Notes: a model not told the origin generated them from the letters alone. A stretch of 60,037 nucleotides of DNA from CAZSAT01 sp964604675 (GCA_964604675.1 CAZSAT010000034.1:1-60037), one strand, 5' to 3'. Positions 30,092 through 37,979 are shown, numbered from the stretch's first letter. Made by a program: numbers and translations.

Positions 30092-30107
30092 ATCAGGATA
30101 ACCTGAT
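30092..30107. promoter_or_regulatory. palindromic operator of the ArsR-metH operon
   Basis: ATCAGGATAACCTGAT: two six-base arms (ATCAGG/CCTGAT) that are exact inverted repeats around ATAA, six bases from the ArsR-methyltransferase start codon and covering its -10 hexamer. Dyads of this size fit winged-helix ArsR dimers; position implies autorepression. Confidence 0.65.
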
Positions 30108-30122
30108 TGCTTGCCATGCCAA
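30095..30122 (-). promoter_or_regulatory. promoter of the ArsR-metH operon
   Basis: On the minus strand: TTGGCA (30122-30117), a 16-base spacer, then TATCCT (30100-30095), which ends nine bases before the ATG at 30085. The -35 matches five of six consensus bases and the -10 four of six. The transcription start would fall at or next to the ATG, so the mRNA is probably leaderless. Confidence 0.55.
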
Positions 30123-30166
30123 GGCCAGCGAGGCAACCTCGTGCAGTCGGGTACGAGTGAGGACGC

Positions 30167-30841
30167 ATGCGGAGGTTGTGGAGTGGGGCGCTGCTCGCCC
30201 TGGCTGGGACGGCGTGCGTGCCGATCGTGGCACCTGCAGACCACCTCGACACCCTGCCGGCGAGTGCGGCGGCCGAGCAGTCGGAGACGAACGTCGACGT
30301 CGGCTGTTGCTTCTGGCCTGCGGTCTCCGCGAGCCACACCATCGCGCCCACCGGAAGCCAGCACCTGCTCGTGGATGTGGGCGGCCAGGCCTCTCCAGCC
30401 GCCGGAACGGCTGCGGCGGGCCTGTGGTGGAGGACCGCCGCCCAAGGAGGAGCCTACGTGGGGGGCCGGCTGGGCGGCTTCGGTGGGCTCGGCGACGCGA
30501 TGGGCTTCGCCTCGTGGGCGATGCCCTACGCTGGCTTCTCCCTCCATGGCCAGGTCGCCGGACGCAGCCCGGACGAGCGGCGACGTTGGGCCTTCACCTT
30601 CGGTGGCGGCTACTCGATGCCGATCACCGACGAGCTCTACTGGGTCGAGGATCTCACGGTGGAACACAGCGACGGAACCACCACCCAGGGCGGCTACGGC
30701 CTTCCGCTCCCGCAGGGCTTCGCGGACATCGAGGGTCGTCTCGAGCTGGGCGAAGGTGAAGCGTTCACCCTCGGAGCCGCGGTGCGCTTGTCGGTGTACG
30801 GCACCGTCATCCCGCGCGGCTCGCTCGGCGTGCGCTTCTGA
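30167..30841 (+). CDS. outer-membrane beta-barrel-like lipoprotein
   Basis: A 224-residue protein. This is the one lipoprotein in the window with a classical signal peptide (MRRLWSGALLALAGTAC, Arg-Arg n-region, cysteine at 17). The body alternates Gly/aromatic strands (WWRTAAQGGAYVGGRLGGFG, FTFGGGYSMPIT, then SLGVRF at the very end), with a C-terminal Phe as in outer-membrane barrels. No family was recognised. It is divergent from the ArsR operon, and its TGA directly abuts the TAG of the convergent BtrH-like gene. Confidence 0.72.
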   Translation: MRRLWSGALLALAGTACVPIVAPADHLDTLPASAAAEQSETNVDVGCCFWPAVSASHTIAPTGSQHLLVDVGGQASPAAGTAAAGLWWRTAAQGGAYVGGRLGGFGGLGDAMGFASWAMPYAGFSLHGQVAGRSPDERRRWAFTFGGGYSMPITDELYWVEDLTVEHSDGTTTQGGYGLPLPQGFADIEGRLELGEGEAFTLGAAVRLSVYGTVIPRGSLGVRF

Positions 30842-32032
30842 CTACGCCATCGCGCGGGCCAACGCCGCGTGGGCGTCGTGTTCGGCGTCCGCGAGCTCGT
30901 CGACCCGCCCGGCGAGCTCGGCGAGGAAGTCCTCGCGCTCATCCTGCGTGAGCGGGAACTCCACATCGAGCTGCCTCGCATGGCTTCGGAGCGTGCCGTC
31001 GATCTCGGAAGCCTGCGCCAGCGCATCGCCTCCCCGCTCCCGAACGGCGGCGTGGCGTGCGTCGAGCAGCTGCCGAGCCGCGTGGAGAGCGGCCACGTCC
31101 TCGGGAAGCGCCGCCTTGCCGAGGTCTTGCCACATCCACGACAGCTCGCGGTACATGAGCGCCACGTCCTGCAACATCGGCCTGCGGAGCAGCAGGGCGC
31201 ACTCCTCGAGGGCATCGGCGTAGAGCCCCCGCAGGCTCCCCTGTCCGGGCTCGCCGGCCAGCTCGATCGCGCCGTAGAGCGACGCGAGGGTGCCGAACAG
31301 TCCAGTGCCGTGCTCGAAGATGCGCCCCCATCCACGGGGGTGGCGTGGGTCACGCATGCGACCGGCCCACCGGGACAGTGCGGCCAGGCCGAAGCTCTCG
31401 GAATCGCTGGACAGGTGCACGACCTGGGCCCGCAGTCCCGCATCGAGAGCCGCCACCACGTCGCACTCCCCGACCTCGGTGATCACCATCAGCCGGTGCT
31501 TGAAGCTCGGGATGCGCGCCCGGGCGGCCGCCAGGCGCGCCTCGTCGAGCTCGAAGTCCAGCGCCGCCAGGTCGTCGATGCCGTAAGCGCGGCCCACCTT
31601 CCCGCGGATCCGCACCACGTGCGAGATGCAGCCCTCGGCCGCATCGCCGAGGAAGTGCCAGGGCAGGTGCCAGGCGTCCACCCAGGCCAGCGGGGTGTGC
31701 CCGCGGGCGAGGCACGCGTCGAGGTGCCGCACCGCCGCCGTCTCGCTCTGGGTCTCCAGCCACTCGACCTGCGCACCAAGCCGGTCACAGAGAGGCTCCA
31801 GGAAGCGGCGTGGGTAGTGCCAGTCCTTGCGGAACCCGAGGGTGAGGAAGGTGGTCTTGTGCCGCTCGAACTCCCAGAGCACGCAGCCCACGCCCAGCCC
31901 CCCGGCGATCGCCAGCAGCGTGGCTTCGTCCCACGGCTCACCGGTGTGAGCGGCGACCTCCCCGCGGTCGATCAAGGCGTTGCGCACCCCCGCGGTGTAC
32001 GGGTGCAGGCCGCCATAGGTCCAGTCCGACAC
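30842..32032 (-). CDS. BtrH N-terminal/DUF4872-like protein
   Basis: A 396-residue cytoplasmic protein. The N-terminal half has papain-like-fold features of BtrH (butirosin biosynthesis protein H): GLGVGCVLWEFER, TPLAWVDAWHLPWH and SHVVRIRGK. The C-terminal half is helical, as in the DUF4872 region usually joined to BtrH. BtrH transfers an acyl group from an acyl carrier protein to an aminoglycoside; no carrier protein or aminoglycoside genes are nearby, so the acceptor here is unknown. It lies 9 bp downstream of the D-threonine-aldolase-like gene and is probably in one operon with it. Confidence 0.75.
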   Translation of the reverse strand: MSDWTYGGLHPYTAGVRNALIDRGEVAAHTGEPWDEATLLAIAGGLGVGCVLWEFERHKTTFLTLGFRKDWHYPRRFLEPLCDRLGAQVEWLETQSETAAVRHLDACLARGHTPLAWVDAWHLPWHFLGDAAEGCISHVVRIRGKVGRAYGIDDLAALDFELDEARLAAARARIPSFKHRLMVITEVGECDVVAALDAGLRAQVVHLSSDSESFGLAALSRWAGRMRDPRHPRGWGRIFEHGTGLFGTLASLYGAIELAGEPGQGSLRGLYADALEECALLLRRPMLQDVALMYRELSWMWQDLGKAALPEDVAALHAARQLLDARHAAVRERGGDALAQASEIDGTLRSHARQLDVEFPLTQDEREDFLAELAGRVDELADAEHDAHAALARAMA

Positions 32033-32041
32033 CTGCGCAGG

Positions 32042-33082
32042 CTACCACCCACGAACGGTGGGCCACACGGCCTCGATGCGACCGCCCCGGTGGCCGTGCA
32101 GCCTGTCGTGGCAGGCCGCGGTGAGGCAGCTGTGCTGGGGCCAGACGAGGACCTTCTGACCAACTCGCAGACCACCACCGACGATCTTGCCGTGTTCCTG
32201 CGACAGCCCGGTCAAGGCGGCCTCGAGCGGGGCTCCCTCCAGATCCGTCACGCGACCGAAGCCCGTGGCGCCGAGGTGCTCCGCCCCTCGGTCCTTCGAG
32301 AGCGCCAGACCGCCGGCGTCGATCACGGCCGCGTTCCGCCATGGGTAGGCGCCCACCACGGTGCTCACCACCGCGAGGGCTTCTTCGTCGCGTCCACAAG
32401 AACCGAGATCGGTCTGGCAGCCGTCGAAGAACACGTAGTTTCCGGGCCGGATCTCGTCGATGCCCGCCAGGTGGTCCACGTGCCGCATCGTCGGGGTGGA
32501 CCCCACGCTCACGCAGTCGACCGCCAGCCCCTCCGCGCGAAGCGAGTCGGCCAGCGTGCCGAGCAGGTCGCGCTCGCTCCTCGCGATGTCCTGCACCTCG
32601 TTCACCGAGCGTGCGCCGTAGCTGTGGCCGGCGTGGGTCAAGAGGCCTGCGAAGTGCCCGCGTTCGGCGAGCCGCCTTGCAAGGGGGGCCGCCGCTCGGG
32701 GAGGTACCCCCGCCCGGCGGTAGCCGCAGTCGATCTTCAACATCGCGGGCTGCGCGACCGCTTCCACCGCTTCCGGGCTGTCGACCAGGACCGTCAGGCC
32801 TCGGATCGCCGCCGCCTCGGCGCGCCTCTCGGGTGCGAGCGGCACCGCGTAGAGCACGTCCGAGAACACCGACGAGAACGCCCGAGCCTCCGCCAAGGTG
32901 GACACGGTGACCTGCTGACCCTCGGTCTGCATCTGGGCGATCGCCACGCACTTGTGGGTCTTGACGTGCGGACGGAGCCGCACGCCCAGTGCCGAGGCAC
33001 GGCGCTTCATCCAGGCGCAGTTCCGCTCGACCCGGTCGAGGTCGAAGACGGCAGCGGGGGTCGTCAGATCGGCGAGGTGCAT
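32042..33082 (-). CDS. D-threonine aldolase / D-serine dehydratase-like PLP enzyme
   Basis: A 346-residue fold-III PLP enzyme. It has LTTPAAVFDLDRVERNC and the PLP lysine segment RPHVKTHKC near residue 38, a barrel with MLKIDCGYRRAGV, a VSVGSTPTM phosphate-binding motif, and the C-terminal metal site PQHSCLTAACHD (His/Cys) of the D-threonine aldolase/D-serine dehydratase family. It probably cleaves or dehydrates a D-3-hydroxyamino acid with a divalent metal. ATG 33082 follows a Gly/Cys-rich leader without a clear Shine-Dalgarno sequence. Paired GTTAC repeats lie upstream (33090-33105). Confidence 0.85.
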   Translation of the reverse strand: MHLADLTTPAAVFDLDRVERNCAWMKRRASALGVRLRPHVKTHKCVAIAQMQTEGQQVTVSTLAEARAFSSVFSDVLYAVPLAPERRAEAAAIRGLTVLVDSPEAVEAVAQPAMLKIDCGYRRAGVPPRAAAPLARRLAERGHFAGLLTHAGHSYGARSVNEVQDIARSERDLLGTLADSLRAEGLAVDCVSVGSTPTMRHVDHLAGIDEIRPGNYVFFDGCQTDLGSCGRDEEALAVVSTVVGAYPWRNAAVIDAGGLALSKDRGAEHLGATGFGRVTDLEGAPLEAALTGLSQEHGKIVGGGLRVGQKVLVWPQHSCLTAACHDRLHGHRGGRIEAVWPTVRGW

Positions 33083-33089
33083 GGGCCGT

Positions 33090-33105
33090 AGTAACAACAG
33101 GGTAA
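33090..33105. promoter_or_regulatory. 11-bp-phased direct repeat (AGTAA/GGTAA)
   Basis: AGTAA (33090-33094) and GGTAA (33101-33105) are repeated with an 11-bp period just upstream of the D-threonine-aldolase-like start. The same arrangement occurs at 37665-37680. Half-sites one helical turn apart are typical of OmpR/PhoB-type regulators; no regulator is assigned. Confidence 0.3.
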
Positions 33106-33214
33106 CCAGGACATCCCCACAAGCGCCGCGCGCTTGGCTACGATGAGGGGGTAGCGCTCCGGTCCTGCAGGGAGGGGGCGACGTCCCCACGCGTGGCGGC
33201 GAGGGCGCGAGTGC

Positions 33215-33248
33215 TGCGCCTCTCCGGACACAGGTCCGGGGAGGCGCA
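33215..33248 (+). promoter_or_regulatory. long hairpin in the ROK kinase leader
   Basis: TGCGCCTCTCCGGAC, loop acag, GTCCGGGGAGGCGCA: a 15-bp stem whose only non-Watson-Crick pair is one T-G wobble. It ends 16 bases before the ATG at 33265. No U-tract follows. A ten-base palindrome CCACGCGTGG (33187-33196) lies just upstream, so the 180-bp divergent gap is strongly structured. It could be an RNA leader control element, a protein site or part of a small RNA. Confidence 0.5.
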
Positions 33249-33264
33249 CCCACCTCCTGCCAAG

Positions 33265-34134
33265 ATGGCGTGGATGTTCGCAGCCATCGAAGCCGGCGGA
33301 ACCACCTTCGTCGTCGCAGCGGGCGCGCGCCGGGCCCATCTCGTCCCCGTCGTGCTCCCCACCTCGGATCCGACGACCACGCTCGACGCTGTCGTCGCCT
33401 GGCTCCGCGAGCGCGGCCCCTTCGACGGCCTCGGCATCGCCGCGTTCGGCCCGGTGGAGGTGGACCCATCGAGTGATCGCTACGGCGTGATCGGCGCCAC
33501 CCCCAAGCTCGGCTGGCGCGGGGTCCCGATCGGCCCACAGCTCGGCGAAGCCCTGGACTGCCCCTGGGCGCTGGACACCGACGTGAACGCCGCCGCCCTC
33601 GCCGAAGGGCGCTGGGGTGCTTGCCGGGGACTCGACGACTTCGTGTACGTCACGATCGGCACCGGGATCGGAGGCGGCGCCGTGTCGAGCGGACGCCTCG
33701 TGCAGGGGCTGTTGCACCCGGAGATGGGCCATGTGCCGATGCAGCGAGCGGACGACGACACCTTCGAGGGCAGCTGCCCGTTCCACGGAGACTGCTTCGA
33801 AGGCCTCGCGTCAGGTCGTGCTCTGGAGGCTCGCTGGGGCCGCGCTGCCGAAGACCTCCCGCCGGATCACCCCGCCTGGGACCTTGAGGCGAGGTACCTC
33901 GCGTCAGGGCTCCACACGATCACCTGCGTGCTGGCACCTCAGCGCATAGCGCTCGGTGGCGGCGTGATGGCGGCAGCAGGACTCCTGGATCGCACCCGCC
34001 ACCACCTGCGCGAGCGGCTGGCTGGCTACCTGCGGTTGCCCGAATCGTTCTTGGTGGCTCCCGCTCTCGGCGCGGTGTCGGGGCTCCATGGCGCCTTCGC
34101 GCTGGCAGAGCGGGCTCAGTCCTCGAGGGGCTGA
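33265..34134 (+). CDS. ROK-family sugar kinase (fructokinase-like)
   Basis: A 289-residue kinase. AAIEAGGTTFVVAAG is the phosphate-1 loop, WALDTDVNAAALAEG contains the catalytic Asp near residue 106, and VTIGTGIGGGAV is the adenosine/phosphate loop. The ROK zinc site is complete: His156 in EMGHVP, then CPFHGDC (Cys171, His174, Cys177). It probably phosphorylates fructose or a related hexose with ATP. ATG 33265 or 33274 are both possible; the second gives MFAAIEAGGT, like close fructokinases. Its 3' end overlaps the Rieske gene by 19 bp, convergently. Confidence 0.9.
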   Translation: MAWMFAAIEAGGTTFVVAAGARRAHLVPVVLPTSDPTTTLDAVVAWLRERGPFDGLGIAAFGPVEVDPSSDRYGVIGATPKLGWRGVPIGPQLGEALDCPWALDTDVNAAALAEGRWGACRGLDDFVYVTIGTGIGGGAVSSGRLVQGLLHPEMGHVPMQRADDDTFEGSCPFHGDCFEGLASGRALEARWGRAAEDLPPDHPAWDLEARYLASGLHTITCVLAPQRIALGGGVMAAAGLLDRTRHHLRERLAGYLRLPESFLVAPALGAVSGLHGAFALAERAQSSRG

Positions 34135-34691
34135 TCCATCACGAGACCGTCGTCGTGCTCGCCACCACGCTCGGTGGCGCCCTGCGTGGTTCGGTGGCCG
34201 ATCCACACAAAGCCATCTTCGTCCTTGACCGCCCAGCACCCAACCTGCCGACCCGGGTGGGTGAGGCACTCACCCGTGGACAACTCGAAGCGCCAGTCGT
34301 GGTACGGGCAAGCGATCACGCCGCCCTCGCGGACCTCCGACTCCCCGAGGGGCCCGTCCTCGTGGGTGCAGGCGGAGTCGATGGCGTAGAGCACGCCGTC
34401 GTAGCGGTACACGGCAACCTGCGCGTCGTGCACGTCGTAGGTGCCCGAGCGATCGGCGTTGATCCAGTCCGTGGGGGCCACGGCGATGAAGCCATCGGCA
34501 TCGGGCTCGGTCGGCACATCCTTGAAGGTCTCGCGCATCGCCTCGGGCGACACGGCCTCGTCCTTCTCGCCGCTGGCGTAGCCGCGACCTCCAGACACCA
34601 TGCGTCCGGGCTTGGAGGCGACGGCCTTGGCGAGCCCGGCCGGGCCGCCGTGCTTGTCGAGCTTGCCCTTCAGAAACGACTTGAAGCCCAC
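34116..34691 (-). CDS. Rieske [2Fe-2S] ferredoxin-like protein
   Basis: 191 residues from a GTG preceded by AGGAG at the proper distance. Residues 75-170 form a Rieske domain: Cys108 and His110 in SACTHEDGPLG, Cys128 and His131 in IACPYHDWRFELSTGE, and a CWAVKDEDGFVWIG end strand. This matches the soluble ferredoxin type (NirD/dioxygenase ferredoxin), with no signal peptide or membrane helix. The N-terminal 70 residues are an extra basic Gly/Lys-rich region of unknown role. No oxygenase or reductase partner is in the window. Confidence 0.9.
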   Translation of the reverse strand: MGFKSFLKGKLDKHGGPAGLAKAVASKPGRMVSGGRGYASGEKDEAVSPEAMRETFKDVPTEPDADGFIAVAPTDWINADRSGTYDVHDAQVAVYRYDGVLYAIDSACTHEDGPLGESEVREGGVIACPYHDWRFELSTGECLTHPGRQVGCWAVKDEDGFVWIGHRTTQGATERGGEHDDGLVMDQPLED

Positions 34692-34734
34692 GCTGACTCC
34701 TGGTCCGCGGCGAGGTTGCCGCGGGGCACCACGA

Positions 34735-35007
34735 TTAGCCGCCCTCCTCGGGTTCCGCCACGTCTGGCGGCGTTGCGGGACACACCTGAGCCACGGTGAA
34801 GCTGCCGACGCCGGGGCACGTGAAGCCGAGGGGATCGTCCTGCACGCTCTCGCACCCCAGGCCACAGAAGTCCACACACTCCTGGCAGGCGGTCTCCACG
34901 CACGCATCGCCGGCGGCCAGCGTGGCGCAGGGCAAGACCCCGAGCGCGTCGGCAGGGTCGGCGGGCGGGGCGCGCTTGCACGCCAGGGCGAGAAACAGCC
35001 AGGTCAC
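34735..35007 (-). CDS. small Cys-rich lipoprotein
   Basis: 90 residues. The GTG start lies one base after the radical SAM stop and gives MTWLFLALAC (cysteine at 10). A Pro/Ala tether leads to a cysteine-rich segment (LPCATLAAGDACVETACQEC, VDFCGLGCESV, GFTCPGVGS) with nine cysteines in all, probably a disulfide-knotted periplasmic domain. Similar in style to the tiny lipoprotein at 2954. Function unknown. It ends a transcriptional unit with the radical SAM and barrel genes. Confidence 0.68.
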   Translation of the reverse strand: MTWLFLALACKRAPPADPADALGVLPCATLAAGDACVETACQECVDFCGLGCESVQDDPLGFTCPGVGSFTVAQVCPATPPDVAEPEEGG

Positions 35008-35008
35008 G

Positions 35009-36313
35009 TCAGATGGTCGCCGCGTAGTCCAGGACCGAGGGTTCGGTCTCCGTCTGCCCTCCGTAGCGCGCTCGCGTGCGCTCAACACGGTCCGCCGTGA
35101 AGCGATCCCAGGCGCGCTGCAGGTCCCCATCGGACAGGTGCTCCAGCCGAAGCACCGAGCGGTGGTGGACCGCGGGTCGCTCTTCCCAGTCCTCGGGCAG
35201 CAGCCCGCGGTCGCGGCACGTGACGAAGAGCGGCGTGCCCGGGTACGGGTAGAAGACGAAGTAGCCGAACGCGTCGGGGTCCAGGCGCTGGTGCAGCGCG
35301 AAGGTGGCGTCCAGGTCGTCGGGTGTCTCGGTGGGCAGGCCGAGCATGTAGTTGGCCGTCACCCGGATGCCTGCCGCGCGGGTAGCCTCGAACACCGCCA
35401 CGATGCGCTCGTTGTTCACGGGTCGCTTCATCACCTCGCGACGGACCCGCTCGCTCCCGGACTCGACCCCGTAGGTGATCTGGTCGCAGCCGGCCTCGGC
35501 CAGGAGGTCGAGCAGGGCCTCCGTCATCGTCTCGACCCGCGCGTGCAGCGAGAACCGGAGCCCGACGCGGTCGCGATGGCGCGGGAGGTAGTCGCGCAGC
35601 CACGGCGGGTTCAGCGTGAAGGTGTCGTCGAGGAACACCACGTAGCAGGCGCCCGCGTCTCGGAGCACCTCCAGCTCCCGGAGAACGTGCTCGACCGTGC
35701 GTCGCCGGCCGTACCGAGCGTCGTCGTAGAGCGCGTCCAGCATGTTCGCCGCGCAGTAGGTGCACGGAAACGGACACCCGCGCTGGGTCGACACGTGCAC
35801 CACGCCGGTGGGCTCCGCGAGCAGGTCGCGCGCCATCCACGGCAGCCGGTCGAGCGGACGGACCGGGGGGCGCAGCTTCGCAGGGGCCGGGCCCGTCCGC
35901 ACGTTGTCGATTCCAGAGAGGGAGCGCCCCGATTCCAGCGCCTGCACGACCTCGAGCAGCGCCTCCTCCCCTTCCCCGAGGCAGACCATGTCGAAGCCCG
36001 GTGCGGCGAGCACCGCGTCGGGCCGGAAGGTCGGGTGGAGGCCGCCGGCGATGAGCGGAACGCCACTGCCGGCCAGGGCTCCCACGACCTCACGGCCGCG
36101 AAGCCACTGGCGCGTGGTCAGGGACACCGCCAGCAGATCCGGGTCCAGCCTGAGCGCCAGCGCCCGGGCCTCCGGCAGCGGCAGATCCCTGGGCACCGAG
36201 ACGAGCCGTGCCTCGTGACCACGCTCGCGCAACCAGGCGCCCAGGCAGCTCGGGCCCACCGCCGAGAGCGCCCAGTCGCGGTCCGCCTCGATCTCGAGGA
36301 AGACCACCCTCAT
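35009..36313 (-). CDS. B12-binding-domain radical SAM protein
   Basis: 434 residues. Residues 1-135 resemble a cobalamin-binding Rossmann domain (LSAVGPSCLGAWLRERGHEA, PLIAGGLHPTF, VCLGEGEEALLEVVQAL), though the B12-coordinating DxHxxG motif is absent. The radical SAM cluster motif is CPFPCTYC (Cys180, 184, 187), followed by FLDDTFTLNPPWL, ITYGVESGSE and YMLGLPTETPDDLDAT. Members methylate or rearrange unactivated carbons, often in natural product or lipid pathways. The start overlaps the preceding barrel-gene stop (TGATG). Substrate not inferable. Confidence 0.9.
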   Translation of the reverse strand: MRVVFLEIEADRDWALSAVGPSCLGAWLRERGHEARLVSVPRDLPLPEARALALRLDPDLLAVSLTTRQWLRGREVVGALAGSGVPLIAGGLHPTFRPDAVLAAPGFDMVCLGEGEEALLEVVQALESGRSLSGIDNVRTGPAPAKLRPPVRPLDRLPWMARDLLAEPTGVVHVSTQRGCPFPCTYCAANMLDALYDDARYGRRRTVEHVLRELEVLRDAGACYVVFLDDTFTLNPPWLRDYLPRHRDRVGLRFSLHARVETMTEALLDLLAEAGCDQITYGVESGSERVRREVMKRPVNNERIVAVFEATRAAGIRVTANYMLGLPTETPDDLDATFALHQRLDPDAFGYFVFYPYPGTPLFVTCRDRGLLPEDWEERPAVHHRSVLRLEHLSDGDLQRAWDRFTADRVERTRARYGGQTETEPSVLDYAATI

Positions 36314-37236
36314 CAGAAGCGGTACCCGGCGGTCCCCGTGAGCTTGAAGAAGCGCCCGGGTTCTTCGCCATCCATGGTGATGGCCTCGCCTCGTCGCGCC
36401 ACACCAGCGCTCGCGCCGAGGAAGACCCGCTCGTGCGGAGCCGAGGTGGCGCCCACGCTCGCCTGAGGCTGCAGACCGGTGAGCGCCCACAGGGTGTCGT
36501 CGTACATCACGTAGAGCTTCTCCTGCACCAGGGCGCCACCGACGCGGACCCACGGGGTCAGCCAGGATGCGATCCGGTAGCTCACCGCCAGCTGCACGCT
36601 GGTGTCGGCCACGGTGAAGGTGTCCACGCAACCTCCCGCGGGCACGCAGACCGCCTCGTAGGTCTCGGCCTTGAGGTTGTTCTCGAAGTCACCGGACTCG
36701 TACTGTTCCTCGGTGGCCGTGATCGGCGCGCGCGCTCGTGCGTAGGTGAAGGCCGCATCCAGTCCACCGCGCAGCGGGCCATCGCCGAACGCCACGCCCC
36801 CGTCGAGGCCCACGATCAAGGCGGACGCGCCGTTGACCGGCACGGGCGGAAGGACCGAGAGCCCCAGGCCTGCATCGGTGGGACCGGGGGCACCCCGCCA
36901 GGCCGCCTCGAAGCGCGGCAACACGGGGGAGAACTCGGTGTTCTCCTCCTTGCCCGCGAGGTTGGAGCGGGGCGGCGACAGGGGAAAGGTGTCGAGCGTG
37001 GCGCCCACGAACAGGCCCTCGTCGTGGTTCAAGGTGGGGCTGGCCATCAAGCCGTGGCGCTGGAAGGTGAAGCCCTGCTCCGCCATGGACTGAGACAGGA
37101 AGCGGTAGAAGCGATCCTCACAGCTGCCCTCCTCCCCCGCGTCGTCGTTGTCGAGGCAGCCCTCCTCGAACTCGGGGCTGCCCTCGAGCAGGTAGGCGGT
37201 GTCCTGGGCGAAGGCGGTCGCAGCGAGCCAGAGCAT
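36313..37236 (-). CDS. outer-membrane beta-barrel-like protein
   Basis: A 307-residue protein with a very short signal peptide (MLWLAATAFAQ). After a Cys-containing acidic N-region, the body alternates strands of the barrel type (FVGATLDTFPLSPP, ALIVGLDGGVAFGDG, VQLAVSYRIASWLTPWVRVG, LGASAGVARR) and ends in TGTAGYRF, a C-terminal Phe outer-membrane insertion signal. Probably an outer-membrane protein; no named family recognised. It is first in the operon with the radical SAM gene, which is coupled to its stop. Confidence 0.75.
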   Translation of the reverse strand: MLWLAATAFAQDTAYLLEGSPEFEEGCLDNDDAGEEGSCEDRFYRFLSQSMAEQGFTFQRHGLMASPTLNHDEGLFVGATLDTFPLSPPRSNLAGKEENTEFSPVLPRFEAAWRGAPGPTDAGLGLSVLPPVPVNGASALIVGLDGGVAFGDGPLRGGLDAAFTYARARAPITATEEQYESGDFENNLKAETYEAVCVPAGGCVDTFTVADTSVQLAVSYRIASWLTPWVRVGGALVQEKLYVMYDDTLWALTGLQPQASVGATSAPHERVFLGASAGVARRGEAITMDGEEPGRFFKLTGTAGYRF

Positions 37237-37286
37237 GGGCGTTCTCCGAGGTCGGGCGAAGGTTACTCCCTGCGGCGGAGGACACG

Positions 37287-37643
37287 ATGGACGACACGGA
37301 TCTGTACGAGCTGGTGGCGGACGCCGTGCGGCACGCCCTGGACGAGCGAGAAGGCGACCGGAACGTGCGGCTCAGCCGGCGCATGGTGGAGGGCAAGGTC
37401 GTGTTCCTGGACGACCAGGACCGTGTGGTGAAGGAGGTCCCGGTGCAAGCGCTCTTCAAGAAGGTGACCTCGGTGCGCGAGAAGCTGCGGGTGCTGGAGC
37501 AGAAGCTCAACAGCCATCCGGGGCTCAGCGAGAAGGAGCGCGGCGAGCTCCAGGCGTACCTGACCCGCTGCTACGGCAGCCTGACCACCTTCAACTTCCT
37601 CTTCCTCGAGTCCACGCAGCAGTTCCGCGGCACGGGCGGATGA
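37287..37643 (+). CDS. conserved hypothetical helical protein
   Basis: 118 residues with GGAGG five bases before the ATG. Acidic N-terminus (MDDTDLYELVADAVRHALDE), a beta hairpin (GKVVFLDDQDRVVKEVPVQ), then a long amphipathic helix (LFKKVTSVREKLRVLEQKLN) and a helical tail ending in FLESTQQFRGTGG. The shape suggests a small cytoplasmic oligomer or adaptor. No named family recognised. A low-GC segment rich in inverted repeats separates it from the next gene. Confidence 0.75.
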   Translation: MDDTDLYELVADAVRHALDEREGDRNVRLSRRMVEGKVVFLDDQDRVVKEVPVQALFKKVTSVREKLRVLEQKLNSHPGLSEKERGELQAYLTRCYGSLTTFNFLFLESTQQFRGTGG

Positions 37644-37664
37644 CGATCCCCTACCGAAGGGCTG

Positions 37665-37680
37665 GGTAACTCCTTGGTAA
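37665..37680. promoter_or_regulatory. 11-bp-phased GGTAA direct repeat in a low-GC segment
   Basis: GGTAA at 37665-37669 and 37676-37680. It lies in an A/T-rich stretch (37661-37715) that also contains the inverted repeats CTTGGT/ACCAAG and GTTGA/TCAAC. Likely a promoter/regulator region for the small exported protein at 37746. Confidence 0.35.
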
Positions 37681-37745
37681 GCCCGTTGAATGCTTTGTGA
37701 AATCAACCAAGAATGGCTGGGCACGACCACAACCTGGAGGTGTCT

Positions 37746-37970
37746 GTGCTCACCCTGTTGATGTCGATGTCCTTCGCCCAGGACCAGCCGACGTTCCGGT
37801 ACAAGGCCCGCACCGAGATCGACTTCGAGGAGGTCCACGTGGAGGCCGACCTGGTCAAGCCGGACGGTTGGTGGATTCCTGGGGATCCCCCGCGCCACCA
37901 CGACCCGCTGATCCGCATCCGCGCGGACTTCAGCGATCGCATGGCTCGCTCTGTGGACCAGCTCGAGTAG
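37746..37970 (+). CDS. small exported hypothetical protein
   Basis: 74 residues from the GTG at 37746, which has GGAGG five bases upstream; an in-frame ATG at 37713 has no such site. MLTLLMSMSFAQ is a very short signal peptide. The mature part has a beta-strand region (FRYKARTEIDFEEVHVEADL) and WWIPGDPPRHHDPLIRIRAD. Small proteins with a V-x-G/E-x-LVKPxG segment are common in Myxococcota, but I cannot assign a function. It is 9 bp upstream of the FAD oxidoreductase. Confidence 0.68.
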   Translation: MLTLLMSMSFAQDQPTFRYKARTEIDFEEVHVEADLVKPDGWWIPGDPPRHHDPLIRIRADFSDRMARSVDQLE

Positions 37971-37979
37971 CCTTGGGAG

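Noticed and set aside
34116..34691. Rieske protein as the ferredoxin of a ring-hydroxylating dioxygenase cluster
   Set aside because: No oxygenase or reductase subunit is in the window; the neighbours are a kinase and a radical SAM operon.
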